Positions 12,908 to 24,125 are shown, counted from the first letter of the stretch. The stretch is DNA of 64,000 nucleotides from Vanilla planifolia (GCA_023846275.1 JAIUJO010000191.1:186001-250000), one strand, 5' to 3'. Numbers and translations are program-made. The notes: generated from the letters alone by a model not told the origin.

Positions 12908-13827
12908 AGATTTTGTGACTGGATCTGTCTATAGTCTCCAGGAGATTGATTGACGAGAGACGCTGCGGTGTCGGGTGCTTAGGCGCCATGCGTGTTTCGA
13001 GATGGGTGTTCCCACTGGCACTCTACCTGGAAGCCTAGAGGAGAGCTACTCTGGTGTGACTGGGGGTGACTGTGGTTGGTCGGAGTCTGGGACTGAGAGT
13101 GCCTATCCACCTTACATTGTTATGCTGTATTCCTATATTTTTGCTATTATCCTTCTCTTGCATGTGAGTTTTACTAGCTGTCTTTCCTACTGGGCGTAGC
13201 TCATTCCTGTATTATATATTTTCAGTGGCTCGGCAGACTTGACGCTACCAGATTAGGTGGGATCGTGGTCAGCAGGCTTGTGGAGGATATCTGATTTGTG
13301 ATTGTCTGAGATATTCTGGTTGGTTGATTGTTGCTGTTGGATGTATTTAATGAGATTGTTATTCTCATATGTCAGGTATTATGTGAGGGTGATTCTGACT
13401 TATGTATCTGGTTGGACAATATTGCACTTGTTGGACTTGGATCTTATTCTTGTAATGTAGTTTCCATTTACTGTCTTACCTTATTGTCTTGGAGTATGGT
13501 GTGTGGAGTGTCATATTTTATTTGAGGATGTTATATATCTTTTTGTTTGATGATGAGGTCATTACATGACTATGGAACTTAACCGTGGGGGTTCAGACTT
13601 CTATTAGAGCGGTTCTCCTACCGTATGGGTTAGGAGTATTGGGTCTAGTAGGAGTAACATTGCGCGAGCCCATCTGTTAATTCAGGAGTCATGAACCTGA
13701 TTTGACGGTGTACCCGGGAGATGGGATCCACATTGTTAAAGGAAAGTAGGCGTGTAATGATGTGTTATATCCTATGTTTTCGTAGGCTACTCAGGTTGGT
13801 ATGGGACGATCTGAGCTGTCTATATGT

Positions 13828-13844
13828 AAAAAAAAAAAAAAAAA
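13828..13844 (+). repeat. A17 tract near the end of the 5' LTR
   Basis: Seventeen consecutive A residues lie 40 bp before the LTR end. The 3' LTR has twenty at 21507-21526, so the length has changed since insertion. Function unknown. Confidence 0.85.
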
Positions 13845-13888
13845 TGTATGCCAAAAATCAGCCTAGGAAAAATGGGGTGTAACAGGAG

Positions 13889-13900
13889 TGGTATCAGAGC
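13889..13900 (+). promoter_or_regulatory. Primer binding site, initiator tRNA-Met
   Basis: TGGTATCAGAGC, four bases after the LTR end, is complementary to the 3' end of plant initiator tRNA-Met. This is the usual primer for Ty3 and Ty1/copia elements in plants and sets the start of minus-strand DNA synthesis. Confidence 0.92.
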
Positions 13901-13963
13901 CCTAGGTTAAGATAGTGGGGCTAGACATATCAGAGCCCTAGGTGAGGATAGCGGGGCTAGACA
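13892..13963 (+). repeat. 36-bp tandem duplication that copies most of the primer site
   Basis: TATCAGAGCCCTAGGT begins at 13892 and again at 13928, and the two 36-bp copies differ at three positions. The second copy keeps TATCAGAGC but is preceded by ACA rather than TGG, so its match to the tRNA end is incomplete. Confidence 0.88.
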
Positions 13964-14079
13964 TGTATAGGAGTTCAACCCAAGGTGGGGAGAACTGTTG
14001 ATTCTTTTGTTTACTATAGTAGTCCATATGCCAATTGCCAAATGACGACTCTAATGCCAGATTAGTTGCTTTTGACAAT

Positions 14080-15480
14080 ATGGCTGGTACCAGGAGACTT
14101 TCCGCTCGTGGAGCAGCTAGAGGCAGACCTGTATCTACTACTCCTACCCCAGAGACGAGCCCAGCATTGCCAGTTGAGCCAGCCGTGGATCGTTGGATCG
14201 ATGCCTTCATGCGGTTGCGTCCGCGGAGCTTCAGTGGGTCGGCTAACCCAGCGGTGGCAGATGACTGGATGGCTCATATGCTTGAGCTGTTTGATGCCTT
14301 GGGATGTCCATTCGGCAGGAGGGTAGTACTTGCTGCTCTAGTATTGGAGGGAGAGGCTGCTACCTGGTGGAGAGGCCAACGGCGCGCCATGTTTGGGGAG
14401 GCCCAGAACAGTGAGATAGCATGGGAAGACTTTGTTGAGGCATTCAGGGAGTGCTACATTCCGGCTTCTGCCATGTCTCAGTTCAGGAGGGAACTTATAC
14501 ACCTCAGGCAGGGCCAGATGTCAGTGAACGATTACTTATCGAGGTTCACTTATCTGGCGAGGTACGCCGCAGAGCTGGTGCCTTCTTAGGAGCGCAGATG
14601 TGAGATGTTCCTGGAGGGACTTCGTCCTATGCTGCAGCGCCAGCTAGTTGTGAGTCGGTTTGCCAGGTTTCGTGACTTAGTGGAGGCTGCGAGATCCGTT
14701 GAGCTTATTGACACCCGGATGGAGGCCCAGAGAGAGACTCACAACAAGAGGAAGGAATTCAGAAATGTCCAACAAAACAAAAAGGACAAGAGACACAGAG
14801 ATCACCGTGGTACTCAGGAGGGCGTGGTCCAGCCACGACCTATCTCTGAGAGACCAGTGCAGCAGACAGGTACCCGGACTGGGGGGATTATCTGCTACCA
14901 TTGTCGACAGCCCGGACACAAGAAGTGCGACTGCCCAGAGTTGAAGAAACAGAGGATCACAGGACCGGTTGGTTCATCTGGGGGACAGCCCAGAGTGTTT
15001 GCACTAACTCGGCAGCAGGCTTTAGAGTCACCAGAGGTGATCACAGATATGCTTTATTTTGGCAACGTGCAGTGCATGACTTTGTTTGATACTGGTGCAT
15101 CTCATTCTTTTGTTGCTGAGAGGATCTGGAATCAGATATCAGGATCCAAGGGTTACTTGAAGGAACCCTTACTGGTTAGGCTTCCTGATGGGAAGGAGAT
15201 TCCCACTGTTCAGAAGATTGACAGATCTATTCTGATTAGTGGGCACGAGTTCGTGACAGAGTTGATATGTGTGCCACTAGCAGAGTTCGACATCATTTTG
15301 GGAATGGATTGGTTGTGTTACCATGCAGTAGTTCTGGATTGTTGGGAGAAGAAGGTCAGGATCAGAGTGCCTGGTTCGGGGGATGTGATATACTTTGGTC
15401 TGAACAGGCAGATTCCTCTGATCTCAGTTCTTCAGGCAGAGAGGTTAGTAAGGGTTGTACTGGTTGGTTGGCCTATGTGA
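14080..15480 (+). pseudogene. gag: gag-protease of the chromovirus (one nonsense codon)
   Basis: The likely start is ATG at 14080 (MAGTRRLSARG), although the frame is open from 14035. The first part is a retrotransposon Gag capsid region (WMAHMLELFDALG, WWRGQ, FR..YIP motifs), which forms the virus-like particle. An in-frame TAG at 14587-14589 stops it, and the same frame continues directly. A CCHC zinc knuckle for RNA binding lies at 14893-14934 (C-x2-C-x4-H-x4-C). An aspartic protease follows, with active-site DTGA at 15088-15099 and a second conserved ILGMDWL segment. The frame ends at TGA 15478-15480, past the point near 15450 where homology moves to another frame. TAG could have arisen by C-to-T change in a CHG context, as expected for methylated plant elements. 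The product is therefore truncated inside Gag. Confidence 0.9.
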
Positions 15481-17750
15481 CCGATAGCCAAGCCACCACT
15501 ACCCCTATGTCAGATATTCCAGTGGTGAGAGACTTCCCTATGGTTTTTCCAGAGGAGCTGCCTGGACTTCCACCAGCTAGGGAAGTGGAGTTTTCGATTG
15601 ATTTGGAGGCAGGAGTAGCTCCTATTGCTAGAGCTCCTTACAGGATGGCTCCAGCCGAGCTAGCAGAGTTGAAGACTCAGTTACAGGACTTATTAGACAA
15701 GGGACTCATACGCCCCAGTTGTTCACCTTGGGGTGCCCCTGTCTTATTCGTCAAGAAGAAAGATGGTAGTATGAGACTGTGTGTAGATTATAGGGAATTG
15801 AATAAGGTTACTATTCGTAACCGATACCCTTTACCACGCATCGATGATTTGTTGGATCAGCTTCAGGGAGCAACTGTGTTCTCCAAGATTGATTTACGCT
15901 CGGGTTATCACCAGATCCAGATTAGAGATTCTGATGTACCCAAAACAGCATTCCGTACTAGATATGGGCATTACGAGTTCACAGTGTTACCTTTTGGATT
16001 GACTAATGCTCCAGCAGTATTTATGAACCTGATGCATCGAGTGTTTCATGCCTTTCTGGATCGGTTTGTGATCATCTTTATAGATGATATATTGATTTAT
16101 TCCAGAGATAGGGAAACTCATGCAGATCAGTTGAGGACTGTGCTTACAGTGTTGCGGGAGAATGAGCTGTATGCAAAATTCTCCAAGTGTTCCTTTTGGC
16201 TGGACTCAGTAGCATTCTTGGGACACATTGTCAGTGCAGAGGGCGTGGCTGTTGATCCTAGCAAGATACGAGCTATTATTGATTGGAAACGACCATCTTC
16301 TGTCACTGAGATCCGGAGTTTCCTTGGTTTGGCTGGATACTATAGGAAATTTGTTCCTCACTTTTCTAGACTGGCCGCGCCACTAACACAGTTGACCCGG
16401 AAGGGAAAATCTTTTGAGTGGTCAGAGAGTTGTGAGAACAGTTTCCTAGAGCTGAAGCAGAGGCTTAGCACCGCTCCAGTATTGATGTTACCTACACAGG
16501 AGAAGTCGTATCAGATGTACACTGATGCTTCACATATAGGCTTGGGAGCCGTACTGATGCAGGATAGTAGAGTTATAGCATATGCTTCGAGGCAACTGAA
16601 GGATCATGAGAAGAATTATCCCACTCATGATTTGGAGTTAGCTGCTGTCATTTTTGCCTTGAAGATATGGAGACATTATTTGTACGGAGTTCCTGTAGAT
16701 TGCTTCTCCGACCACAAGAGTCTTAAGTATCTGTTCACTCAGAAGGAACTGAACTTGAGGCAGAGGAGGTGGTTGGAACTGATAAAAGATTACGAGCTGA
16801 CAATAAACTACTGCGAGGGGAAGGCTAATCTAGTGGCTGATGCCTTGAGCAGACACGCAGTTGTGCATACTGTGATAGCTTGCGACTCTATAGCAGACTT
16901 GGATTGGGATGTTGAGAGATGTCAGGAACAGTTATCTGTTCAGAGACTGGCTCACAGACTCAGTTCGTTGACTATTCGGGCTGACTGGTTATCTGAGATG
17001 CGTGACCTTCAGCTTTGTGATGAAGAGCTGAAGGAGAAGTTTGAGTTGGCATCGCAGGGATTGGGAGGAGACTTTGCTCTCAGAGACGACATTTTGACTT
17101 TCAGGGGTCGCTGGTGTATGCCATCACATCAGGAGTTCAGGGAGAGGATCCTTCGAGAGGCTCATTATGGAACTTTGGCTATGCACCCTGGAGAAGTCAA
17201 GATGTATAGGAATTTGAGGAGTGTTTTCTGGTGGAGAGGTTTGAAGGCAGATGTTGCTGCTTTTGTTAAGAAGTGCCTTACATGTCAGCAAGTTAAGGCC
17301 GAGCACCAGAGACCTGGAGGATTGTTACAGAGATTGTCGATTCCGGAGTGGAAATGGGACGACATCACTATGGACTTTGTGACTGGTCTTCCTCGTACCA
17401 GACAAGGTTTTGACGCCATTTGGGTCATCGTGGATCGATTGACCAAGTCAGCCCATTTCTTATCAATTAAGAAGACGGATTCAGCGGCACAATTGGTAGA
17501 GGTATATATTCAGCAGATTGTCAGATTGCATGGAATTCCCCGATCTATTATTTCTGACAGAGACGCCAAGTTCACATCACAGTTTTGGAGGAGCTTACAC
17601 ACTGCCATGGTTACACAGTTGAAGTTCAGTACTGCTTATCATCCTCAGACAGATTGACAGTCTGAGCGGACTATTCGGACCTTGGAGGATTTGCTACGCT
17701 TGAGCGTACAAACTTACTCAACAGATTGGGCCAGACGGTTACCTTGGTAG
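15450..17750 (+). pseudogene. pol: pol of the chromovirus: RT, RNase H, integrase
   Basis: The frame is open from 15267, but homology is in this frame only from about 15450, so a frameshift separates it from protease. Reverse transcriptase covers about 15630-16150, with the polymerase aspartates in FIDD at 16077-16088. RNase H runs about 16500-16860, with TDAS at 16521-16532 and DALSRH at its end. Integrase starts with an HHCC zinc domain: H at 17163 and the CLTC pair at 17274-17285. The catalytic core has Asp at 17373 and Asp at 17556. A TGA at 17655-17657 stops the frame just before the third catalytic residue, Glu at 17664. The frame remains readable after it until TAG 17748, but homology switches frame near 17740-17747. 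RT and RNase H look intact in sequence; integrase is cut. Confidence 0.93.
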
Positions 17751-18436
17751 AGTTTGTGTACAATAACAGCTTCCAGGCGTCGATTGGTATGGCACCTTAC
17801 GAGGCATTGTATGGGCGTAGGTGCAGATCCCCTCTTTGTTGGGAGGTGGGTGATTCCAGGAGAGTGTGGGGACCTCAGATTGTGCAGGAGACCACAGCTG
17901 AAGTCAAGTTATTGCAAGACAGATTACGTATTGTGCAAGATCGCCAGACGAAATATTATGATCCTAAGCACAGAGCTGTTGAGTTTTCTGTGGGAGATAG
18001 GGTATTCCTGAAGATCAGTCCTATGCGAGGTCTATTCCGGTTCGGGAAGCCTTCTAAGCTTCGACCTCGTTACATTGGACCCTATCCTATTCTAGAGAGG
18101 ATTGGTGAAGTGGCTTACAGGTTGGCACTTCCTGAACACCTGATTGGGATTCACAATGTGTTTAATGTTTCGAATCTCAAGAGATATGTGCCAGATCCTT
18201 CTCATTGTATCAGTGATGATCTTCCTGGTTTGCAAGTGACACCAGATTCTTCTTATGTGGAACTACCAGTTCGCATCCTCGATGAGAGCAGCAGACAGCT
18301 GAGGAACAGGTTGTTTCCTATGGTCAAGGTTCTGTGGAATAGACATGACGAAAGGGAGGCAACCTGGCAGCTAGAGCAGGATGTTGCGGAGAAGTGGCCG
18401 GAACTTCTTGCTGAATTTCGAGGGCGAAATTCCTGA
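17726..18436 (+). pseudogene. Integrase C-terminus and chromodomain (out of frame with pol)
   Basis: Homology in this frame begins about 17742 (LVEFVYNN) and continues with the MAPYEALYGRRCRSPL and GPYPI segments of the Ty3 integrase C-terminal region. From about 18254 to the TGA at 18434 the sequence is a chromodomain of the plant chromovirus type (YVELPVRILDE, VKVLW, EATWQLE). In this family the domain steers integration to chromatin marks, often heterochromatin. The ATG at 17726 is incidental. This part belongs to the same polyprotein and is separated from it by a frameshift near 17745. It ends 14 bp before the 3' LTR. Confidence 0.9.
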
Positions 18437-18439
18437 TAA

Positions 18440-18450
18440 GGTGGGGAGAT
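18440..18450 (+). promoter_or_regulatory. Polypurine tract
   Basis: GGTGGGGAGAT lies immediately before the 3' LTR start TGTTATAC, the standard position for priming plus-strand DNA synthesis. It is purine-only apart from two T residues. Confidence 0.85.
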
Positions 18451-18822
18451 TGTTATACCCAGTAAAAAATTTTATGTTAATCTTTAATAAATTAATTTTT
18501 GGCTTGGATGATTTCAGATCGACAGTAGGATGAGCCAGGAGCTCAATTAGAGGCTATTGGAATTTCTGAAATTTCTAGGGATTTTTCGGAACACCGAGGT
18601 AATTTTTAAGTAATTTTCCCTGTTTATTTGGATTTATTGGATTTTTGGAAATTCGAAAATCAATTATGATCGGTTATTTTAAAACCGGAAATTGGTTTTT
18701 ACCGCGTGAACCGGACCGGAACGGTTCAGCGGAGGCGGAGGCGGTTCGCCGAGTGAGTTTGCGCGTGCGTTCTGATAAGCGGATCGGACGGTCGTGATCG
18801 ACGGTTGGGATTGAACCGGCTG

Positions 18823-18925
18823 ATCGGGTGCTTACCGTGTCGATAGCGTGTCGACAGCGCGTATCGGGTGCTTACCGTGTCGAAAGCGTGTCAACGGTGC
18901 GTAACGGGTTTTCACCGTGTCGGCC
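18823..18925 (+). repeat. 40-bp tandem repeat in 3' LTR
   Basis: Copies start at 18823, 18863 and 18903, matching those in the 5' LTR, and again end just before a TATA box. Confidence 0.8.
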
Positions 18926-18930
18926 AGGAA

Positions 18931-18937
18931 TATAAAA
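18931..18937 (+). promoter_or_regulatory. LTR TATA box (3' LTR)
   Basis: TATAAAA followed by CCCTCGCG, identical in position to the 5' LTR box. If active, this copy would read into the flanking purine-rich repeat at 21573 and beyond. Confidence 0.65.
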
Positions 18938-20480
18938 CCCTCGCGAACGATTAGGGTTTCGTTCGACCGGCCGATAGAGAGGAAGTTTTCCGGCGTACGG
19001 CGCGTGATTCCGGCGGCCTGGCAAGGGGCTTTTTCTGCCTGGAGATTCACGGGACCGAGGAGAGTCGATTGATACCGGGTTCGTTCGGTGAGGAGCTGCG
19101 GGGAGCTGCGGACGAGGTTCACCGTCGCCGGCGTCTTTGAGGTAGGAAATTCAGTTTAAATTAGTTATTTGGTAGAAAATTAAAAGCATGGAATATTTTG
19201 CTTAATGAAAACAAGCATGTGGATGAAAAATCGGATTTAATTGAATGCTAATTGGTGTCTTTTGCAAATTTCGGATTTTCTGGAAAATTCCCCATTTTGC
19301 CGAAAAATTTGTTAATGCTTAGGAGCATGTTAGGGATTTGTATTATCAGCGTTGCCATTGAATTAGTTAATTTATTTGTTGGATTAATCTCAAATTTCAC
19401 AATACGGCAACGGCGGACGGGCGAATTCCTTCGGTGGAGATTTTGATTTAAAACCTTAAGAAATTAGCGGCATTATTGGAATGTTAGGATAGTACGAACA
19501 TGTTCTCCTTGTTCGCAGTCGCCGGAAATCGACGGAAGGATTGTATTGGTCGGCGATTGCGGCGGCTAGGGTTTCGCGGACGACGGGCGAAGGAAGGAGA
19601 CGAATTAAGGGTTAATTAGGGATTAGTTGATTTATTAAGAGAATAATTATATCAATTATTAAATTTATATATTAAGCGTCGGCCGAAATTCGGATTAATA
19701 ACTTCGACCGGCGGGGTTTGGTTCAGCGCGAAGGCCCGAACCGGTGGCGAGATCCGGTTCAGGGGATTTGGCGCGGTTCAGTGAGAAGCGGTTCTCGGCT
19801 CAGCGCGAAGGCCGAACCGGCGGCGAGAACCGGGTTCACGGAAGTGCGGCGCTGTATAATGGAATAGCGGAATTTTAAATTCGGTAATTATTCCGAATTT
19901 CGGAAAATGGATAAAATTGCAAAATTTGATATTTCGAATTTAGGAAAAATTCGATAATTGAGTTTTAGGGTTTATTTATACTTTGGAAAATTCAAGAAAA
20001 ATCAGAAATTTGGAAATGAGAAATTTCGAAAATTCTGGAGATCCGTGGGTAAAGAAAAATTGTCTGAAGTGGGGAAAAATGTTATCAGTGATGACAGTAC
20101 AGCTGGAAACAGTCAGACAGAGGTATGGTACATGGATGCTACCAGAACAGTCAGTAATTGACAGTTGTGTTGCTTGGATGGCAATGGCATGGATTGAGTC
20201 ATTTTACTCAGTGTTGGCATATTTTATGGATTGGCATACTGGACCGGACTACTATAGACCCTATATGATGTTTTAGGGTAGTTGTGGTAGGTAACTGTGC
20301 GGTTCAGACTTAGCTTCCACAGTATACATGTGGACTGGTATGGGCCTTGTCGTACCTGGACACATGTTGCCGAATCTTGGAGTTAGAGATTGGCAATGAC
20401 TGTAGGGGCGTGAGCTTCTATGGAAGTTGTTGGTAGAGGACTCTTTGGGACGGTGGCTGAGTCGATCTCTCCTGGTCCAT

Positions 20481-20586
20481 GTGTGTAGGCCTGCGCGCCT
20501 GAGGGTGGCAGGGGTGTCTCGCAGTGGCTAGCCAAGTGTGTAGGCCTGCGCGCCTTAGGGTGGCAGGGGTGTCTCACGTTGGCTAG
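20481..20586 (+). repeat. 55-bp tandem duplication in 3' LTR
   Basis: Copies start at 20481 and 20536 and correspond to the 5' LTR pair at 12802 and 12857. Confidence 0.85.
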
Positions 20587-21506
20587 AGATTTTATGACTG
20601 GATCTGTCTATAGTCTCCAGGAGATTGATTGACGAGAGACGCTGCGGTGTCGGGTGCTTAGGCGCCATGCGTGTTTCGAGATGGGCGTTCCCACTGGCAC
20701 GCTACTTGGAAGCCCAGAGGAGAGCTACTCTGGTGTGACTGGGGGTGACTGTGGTTGGTCGGAGTCTGGGACTGAGAGTGCCTATCCACCTTACATTGTT
20801 ATGCTGTATTCCTATATTTTTGCTATTATCCTTTTCTTGCATGTGAGTTTTACTAGCTGTCTTTCCTACTGGGCGTAGCTCATTCCTGTATTATATATTT
20901 TCAGTGGCTCGGCAGACTTGACGCTACCAGATTAGGTGGGATCGTGGTCAGCAGGCTTGTGGAGGATATCTGATTTGTGATTGTCTGAGATATTCTGGTT
21001 GGTTGATTGTTGCTGTTGGATGTATTTAATGAGATTGTTATTCTCATATGTCAGGTATTATGTGAGGGTGATTCTGACTTATGTATCTGGTTGGACAATA
21101 TTGCACTTGTTGGACTTGGATCTTATTCTTGTAATGTAGTTTCCATTTACTGTCTTACCTTATTGTCTTGGAGTATGGTGTGTGGAGTGCCATATTTTAT
21201 CTGAGGATGTTATATATCTTTTTGTTTGATGGTGAGGTCATTACATGACTATGGAACTTAACCGTGGGGGTTCAGACTTCTATTAGATCGGTTCTCCTAC
21301 CGTATGGGTTAGGAGTATTGGGTCTAGTAGGAGTAACATTGCGCGAGCCCATCTGTTAATTCAGGAGTTATGAACCTGATTTGACGGTGTACCCAGGAGA
21401 TGGGATCCACATTGTTAAAGGAAAGTAGGCGTGTAATGATGTGTTATATCCTATGTTTTTGTAGGCTACTCAGGTTGGTATGGGACGATCTGAGCTGTCT
21501 ATATGT

Positions 21507-21526
21507 AAAAAAAAAAAAAAAAAAAA
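21507..21526 (+). repeat. A20 tract near the end of the 3' LTR
   Basis: Twenty A residues, three more than in the 5' LTR; a slippage-prone tract. Confidence 0.85.
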
Positions 21527-21567
21527 TTGTATGCCAAAAATCAGCCTAGGGAAAATGGGGTGTAACA

Positions 21568-21572
21568 GATAT
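21568..21572. repeat. Target-site duplication, right copy (GATAT)
   Basis: Identical to 10765-10769. Confidence 0.93.
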
Positions 21573-21990
21573 AGAAGACATAAAAGAAGAAAAGAAAGAG
21601 AGAGAAGAATAGAAAGAAGAGAGATAATAAGAGAGAGAAGATAGAGACTATGACAAAGAATGTCATAAATAAAGACCATAAAGATTAAGACATAAAAAGA
21701 TAATGATAAATAGAATAAATGATAATTAAATTGATCTTAGATAGAGAAAAAGAAAGTGAGTGATAAAGGTGAGTGAGAAAATAGACAGTTAAAAAACACA
21801 AGAGAGAATGAAGGATAGAGATTAAGGGAGCAACAAAGTGAAAGACACAATTAACAAGAAAGAAGGATAGAGATTCCAAAATGGAGAAAAAGTGGATTGA
21901 GATCAAGAAAGTTTAAAGTTGGTTGAAGAGGGAGAGGAAAATGTAACAAAGAAAAGGATAATAGGACAATGAGATAGAGAAAGAAAAAGG
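21573..21990. repeat. Purine-rich block, right part of the interrupted repeat
   Basis: GACTATGACAAAG at 21646 followed by a GACATAAAA segment aligns with the purine blocks at 32147 and 38198. This shows the same repeat family in the same orientation on both sides of the chromovirus. Homology ends near 22000, where copia-derived DNA begins. Confidence 0.65.
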
Positions 21991-23985
21991 ACCTTCAAAG
22001 GAGTTCTATAAATACATAGTCTAATTCTTACTTGAAAGATACATACTATAATTTTATTAATACCCTAATGACATAATCTCTTATAAAATGAAACCTTATA
22101 TTTTTATGATTTCTTTTGTTATATTGATAAAATTAATTACATACCTTAGCAACAAGCTTAGTCTTTCTCGAATAATTCATTTTTACATAGTTTATACTAG
22201 TGTACTAATTTAAGTCTAGTGAATTATTTATCACTAAGCCTAAATATTAAATCTTATACTTAATTTTTATATTAACTTTATTTAACTATGAATTATAGAT
22301 ATGAACTGTACCCTTTAGGGCTTCTTCACTAAATATATCTTTTTATGAGAAATACAAATGTACAATGATCAATTTCTCTTTTAGAAACTCATGTTCTAAC
22401 TCGATCATTAGCATATCATTTATTTGATGTCTATGGATTTTGATACTATCAAACTAAAGGAGTCGTTGATTAGCATCTTCTCCATATTTTTTGTTTTCTA
22501 ATTTACTTTCTATATATTTAATAAAACGTTCATCAATGACTCCATCAAATTGTTCAGTGTTTTCAATAATTATTTTTGTAATTAACTCATCAAACACATG
22601 TATAAAGACTCTATCTAATGTCAAATCAAATTAATCAAATGTTTTCATTCTCTTTTCTAATTGAAAGAAAATAACTAATGTAAATCTAAAATGTCATGAC
22701 CAATATCAAAAAATATTATGTTTTGAAACTAAATTAAATTATTTCCAAGCATCTAAAATTTATTTTTTTCTTGTACATGCTTACACATTTTTCTAATTGA
22801 GAGATATAAATTGATCTCATATTTTCCAATCCTTGTAATTATCATATAGATATATTTTTTATAATATATTAAATTAAAATTATTTTTATCTTTCAAATTT
22901 TGAAATCAATTCAAAAAAGTCGATGATGGACACATTTTTATTCTTATAAACATTAACTCTAGCAAATTTAAAAAAATCAACGTCAACCACAAATCTAAGC
23001 TTCTTTACATCTAAACTTAAATTATAGTTTTTTAAATAAAATTATCTCTAAAATTCTACTGATTCTTAGGTCATTTTAATCAAAGTTCTACATAACATAC
23101 ATTTTCCTTGGCCTTTTTTATATTTAGTTCTTAAGAAAAGTATAATTAAAATATAAGCTCATACATTTCAAGTTTTAATAACAAATCAAATTATCAATAA
23201 ATCAAATGATCATTCAATCATAGTTCATCATAAAACATGAAGAAACAAATATGGTGTTGACTTGCTTGCAATTTTTGAATTCATCTTACAACAATTGTAT
23301 GCACTAACTAACAAGCTCCAAATGATTAATATTCATAAATAATAAGTAAATCTATAAATATTTGGTCTTCTAATCTCATATAACTAAGCCACAAATTTGC
23401 AATGAGTTACACCAACTCACAATGCAAGCCCTATCTCTATAGGTCTAAAAATATGGAGACACACCTATAAATTAACTATGCAGTAAATTTAAGAACCCAA
23501 ACTATCTTTTGTTCAATAATGGCAAGGAGTGGATGTTGTAATTTTCCAAATAAATTTTCAAAGTTTGTTCCTTTAGGATTCCACTCATATCTATTATGCT
23601 TTAGATTTATGGATTGTTTAATCAGGCAATTAAATGTAAGATGTATAAATTTTGAACAATAATTACGTAAAATATTGGACTTAATAATTAAATGTACACA
23701 AAGAAGGAATTGGCATTAAGTTGAACACGTGGATATATGTTTTTTCAATCTATAATTAGTATGTAAACATACATTTTTTTTTGTCTATTGGTTGTAATAC
23801 GAAGCAGTTTTAGTACATATGAAGCATTCAAGTGAACATTACTTTTTCCACATAATTGAATGGAGTACCACACACATGTAAATGATTTCAAGTAGAACAT
23901 CACAAAATAAAGTAGCATACACTGACTTTAGATCACGTATTTCCTTTTTAAGTGACCAAATTTTTCTTGTTTTTCTTTAAATAAC

Positions 23986-24125
23986 GAATTTTCTTCAGTT
24001 AACCTACCATTCTCTAACTTTAAAGCATTATTGTATGCAACATATTTACACAAAAGAATTTTCTTCAGTTAACCTACCATTCTCTAACTTTAAAGCATTA
24101 TTGCATGCAACATATTTACACAATT
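23986..24125. repeat. 70-bp tandem duplication inside the minus-strand copia remnant
   Basis: GAATTTTCTTCAGTTAACC starts at 23986 and again at 24056. The two 70-bp copies differ at one internal base and in their last few bases. Being 70 bp, it shifts the reading frame. The near-identity makes it much younger than the decay around it. Confidence 0.9.

Larger units (their letters stand above)
10770..13884 (+). repeat. 5' LTR (3115 bp)
   Basis: Begins TGTTATACCC and ends GGGGTGTAACA. It aligns end to end with 18451-21567. By eye about 40 substitutions, one 2-bp indel and a poly(A) length change separate the two, many being C/T or G/A differences. The first third is much richer in G+C and CpG than the surrounding host DNA. 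It contains upstream tandem repeats, a TATA box, a second tandem repeat and a terminal A-tract. Short open frames shared by both LTRs (for example 12279-12597) have no recognisable domain. Confidence 0.95.
10770..21567 (+). mobile_element. Complete Tekay/Del-type Ty3 chromovirus LTR retrotransposon
   Basis: This is a 10,798-bp element with two nearly identical 3.1-kb LTRs, TG...CA ends, a 5-bp target duplication, a tRNA-Met primer site and a polypurine tract. Coding order is gag (with zinc knuckle), protease, reverse transcriptase, RNase H, integrase and C-terminal chromodomain, the order of Ty3/gypsy chromoviruses. The very long LTRs, the RT wording around [19 protein letters not shown] and the chromodomain type point to the Tekay (Del) clade; that clade call is from memory of the family. 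The coding region has four lesions: TAG at 14587, frameshift near 15450, TGA at 17655, frameshift near 17745. This copy therefore cannot make a full Gag-Pol, although its cis-acting sites look intact. Confidence 0.95.
18451..21567 (+). repeat. 3' LTR (3117 bp)
   Basis: Partner of 10770-13884, offset by about 7680 bp through most of its length. It carries the same TG...CA ends, TATA box, 40-bp and 55-bp repeats and A-tract. The close match to the 5' LTR indicates a recent insertion. Confidence 0.95.

Noticed and set aside
12279-13525. Several 60-97-residue frames in both LTRs
   Set aside because: Retained by recent LTR identity. Lengths are as expected by chance and LTRs of this family do not encode proteins.
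15267-15449. N-terminal part of the long pol frame as real coding sequence
   Set aside because: Homology there is in the gag-protease frame; this stretch is merely open.
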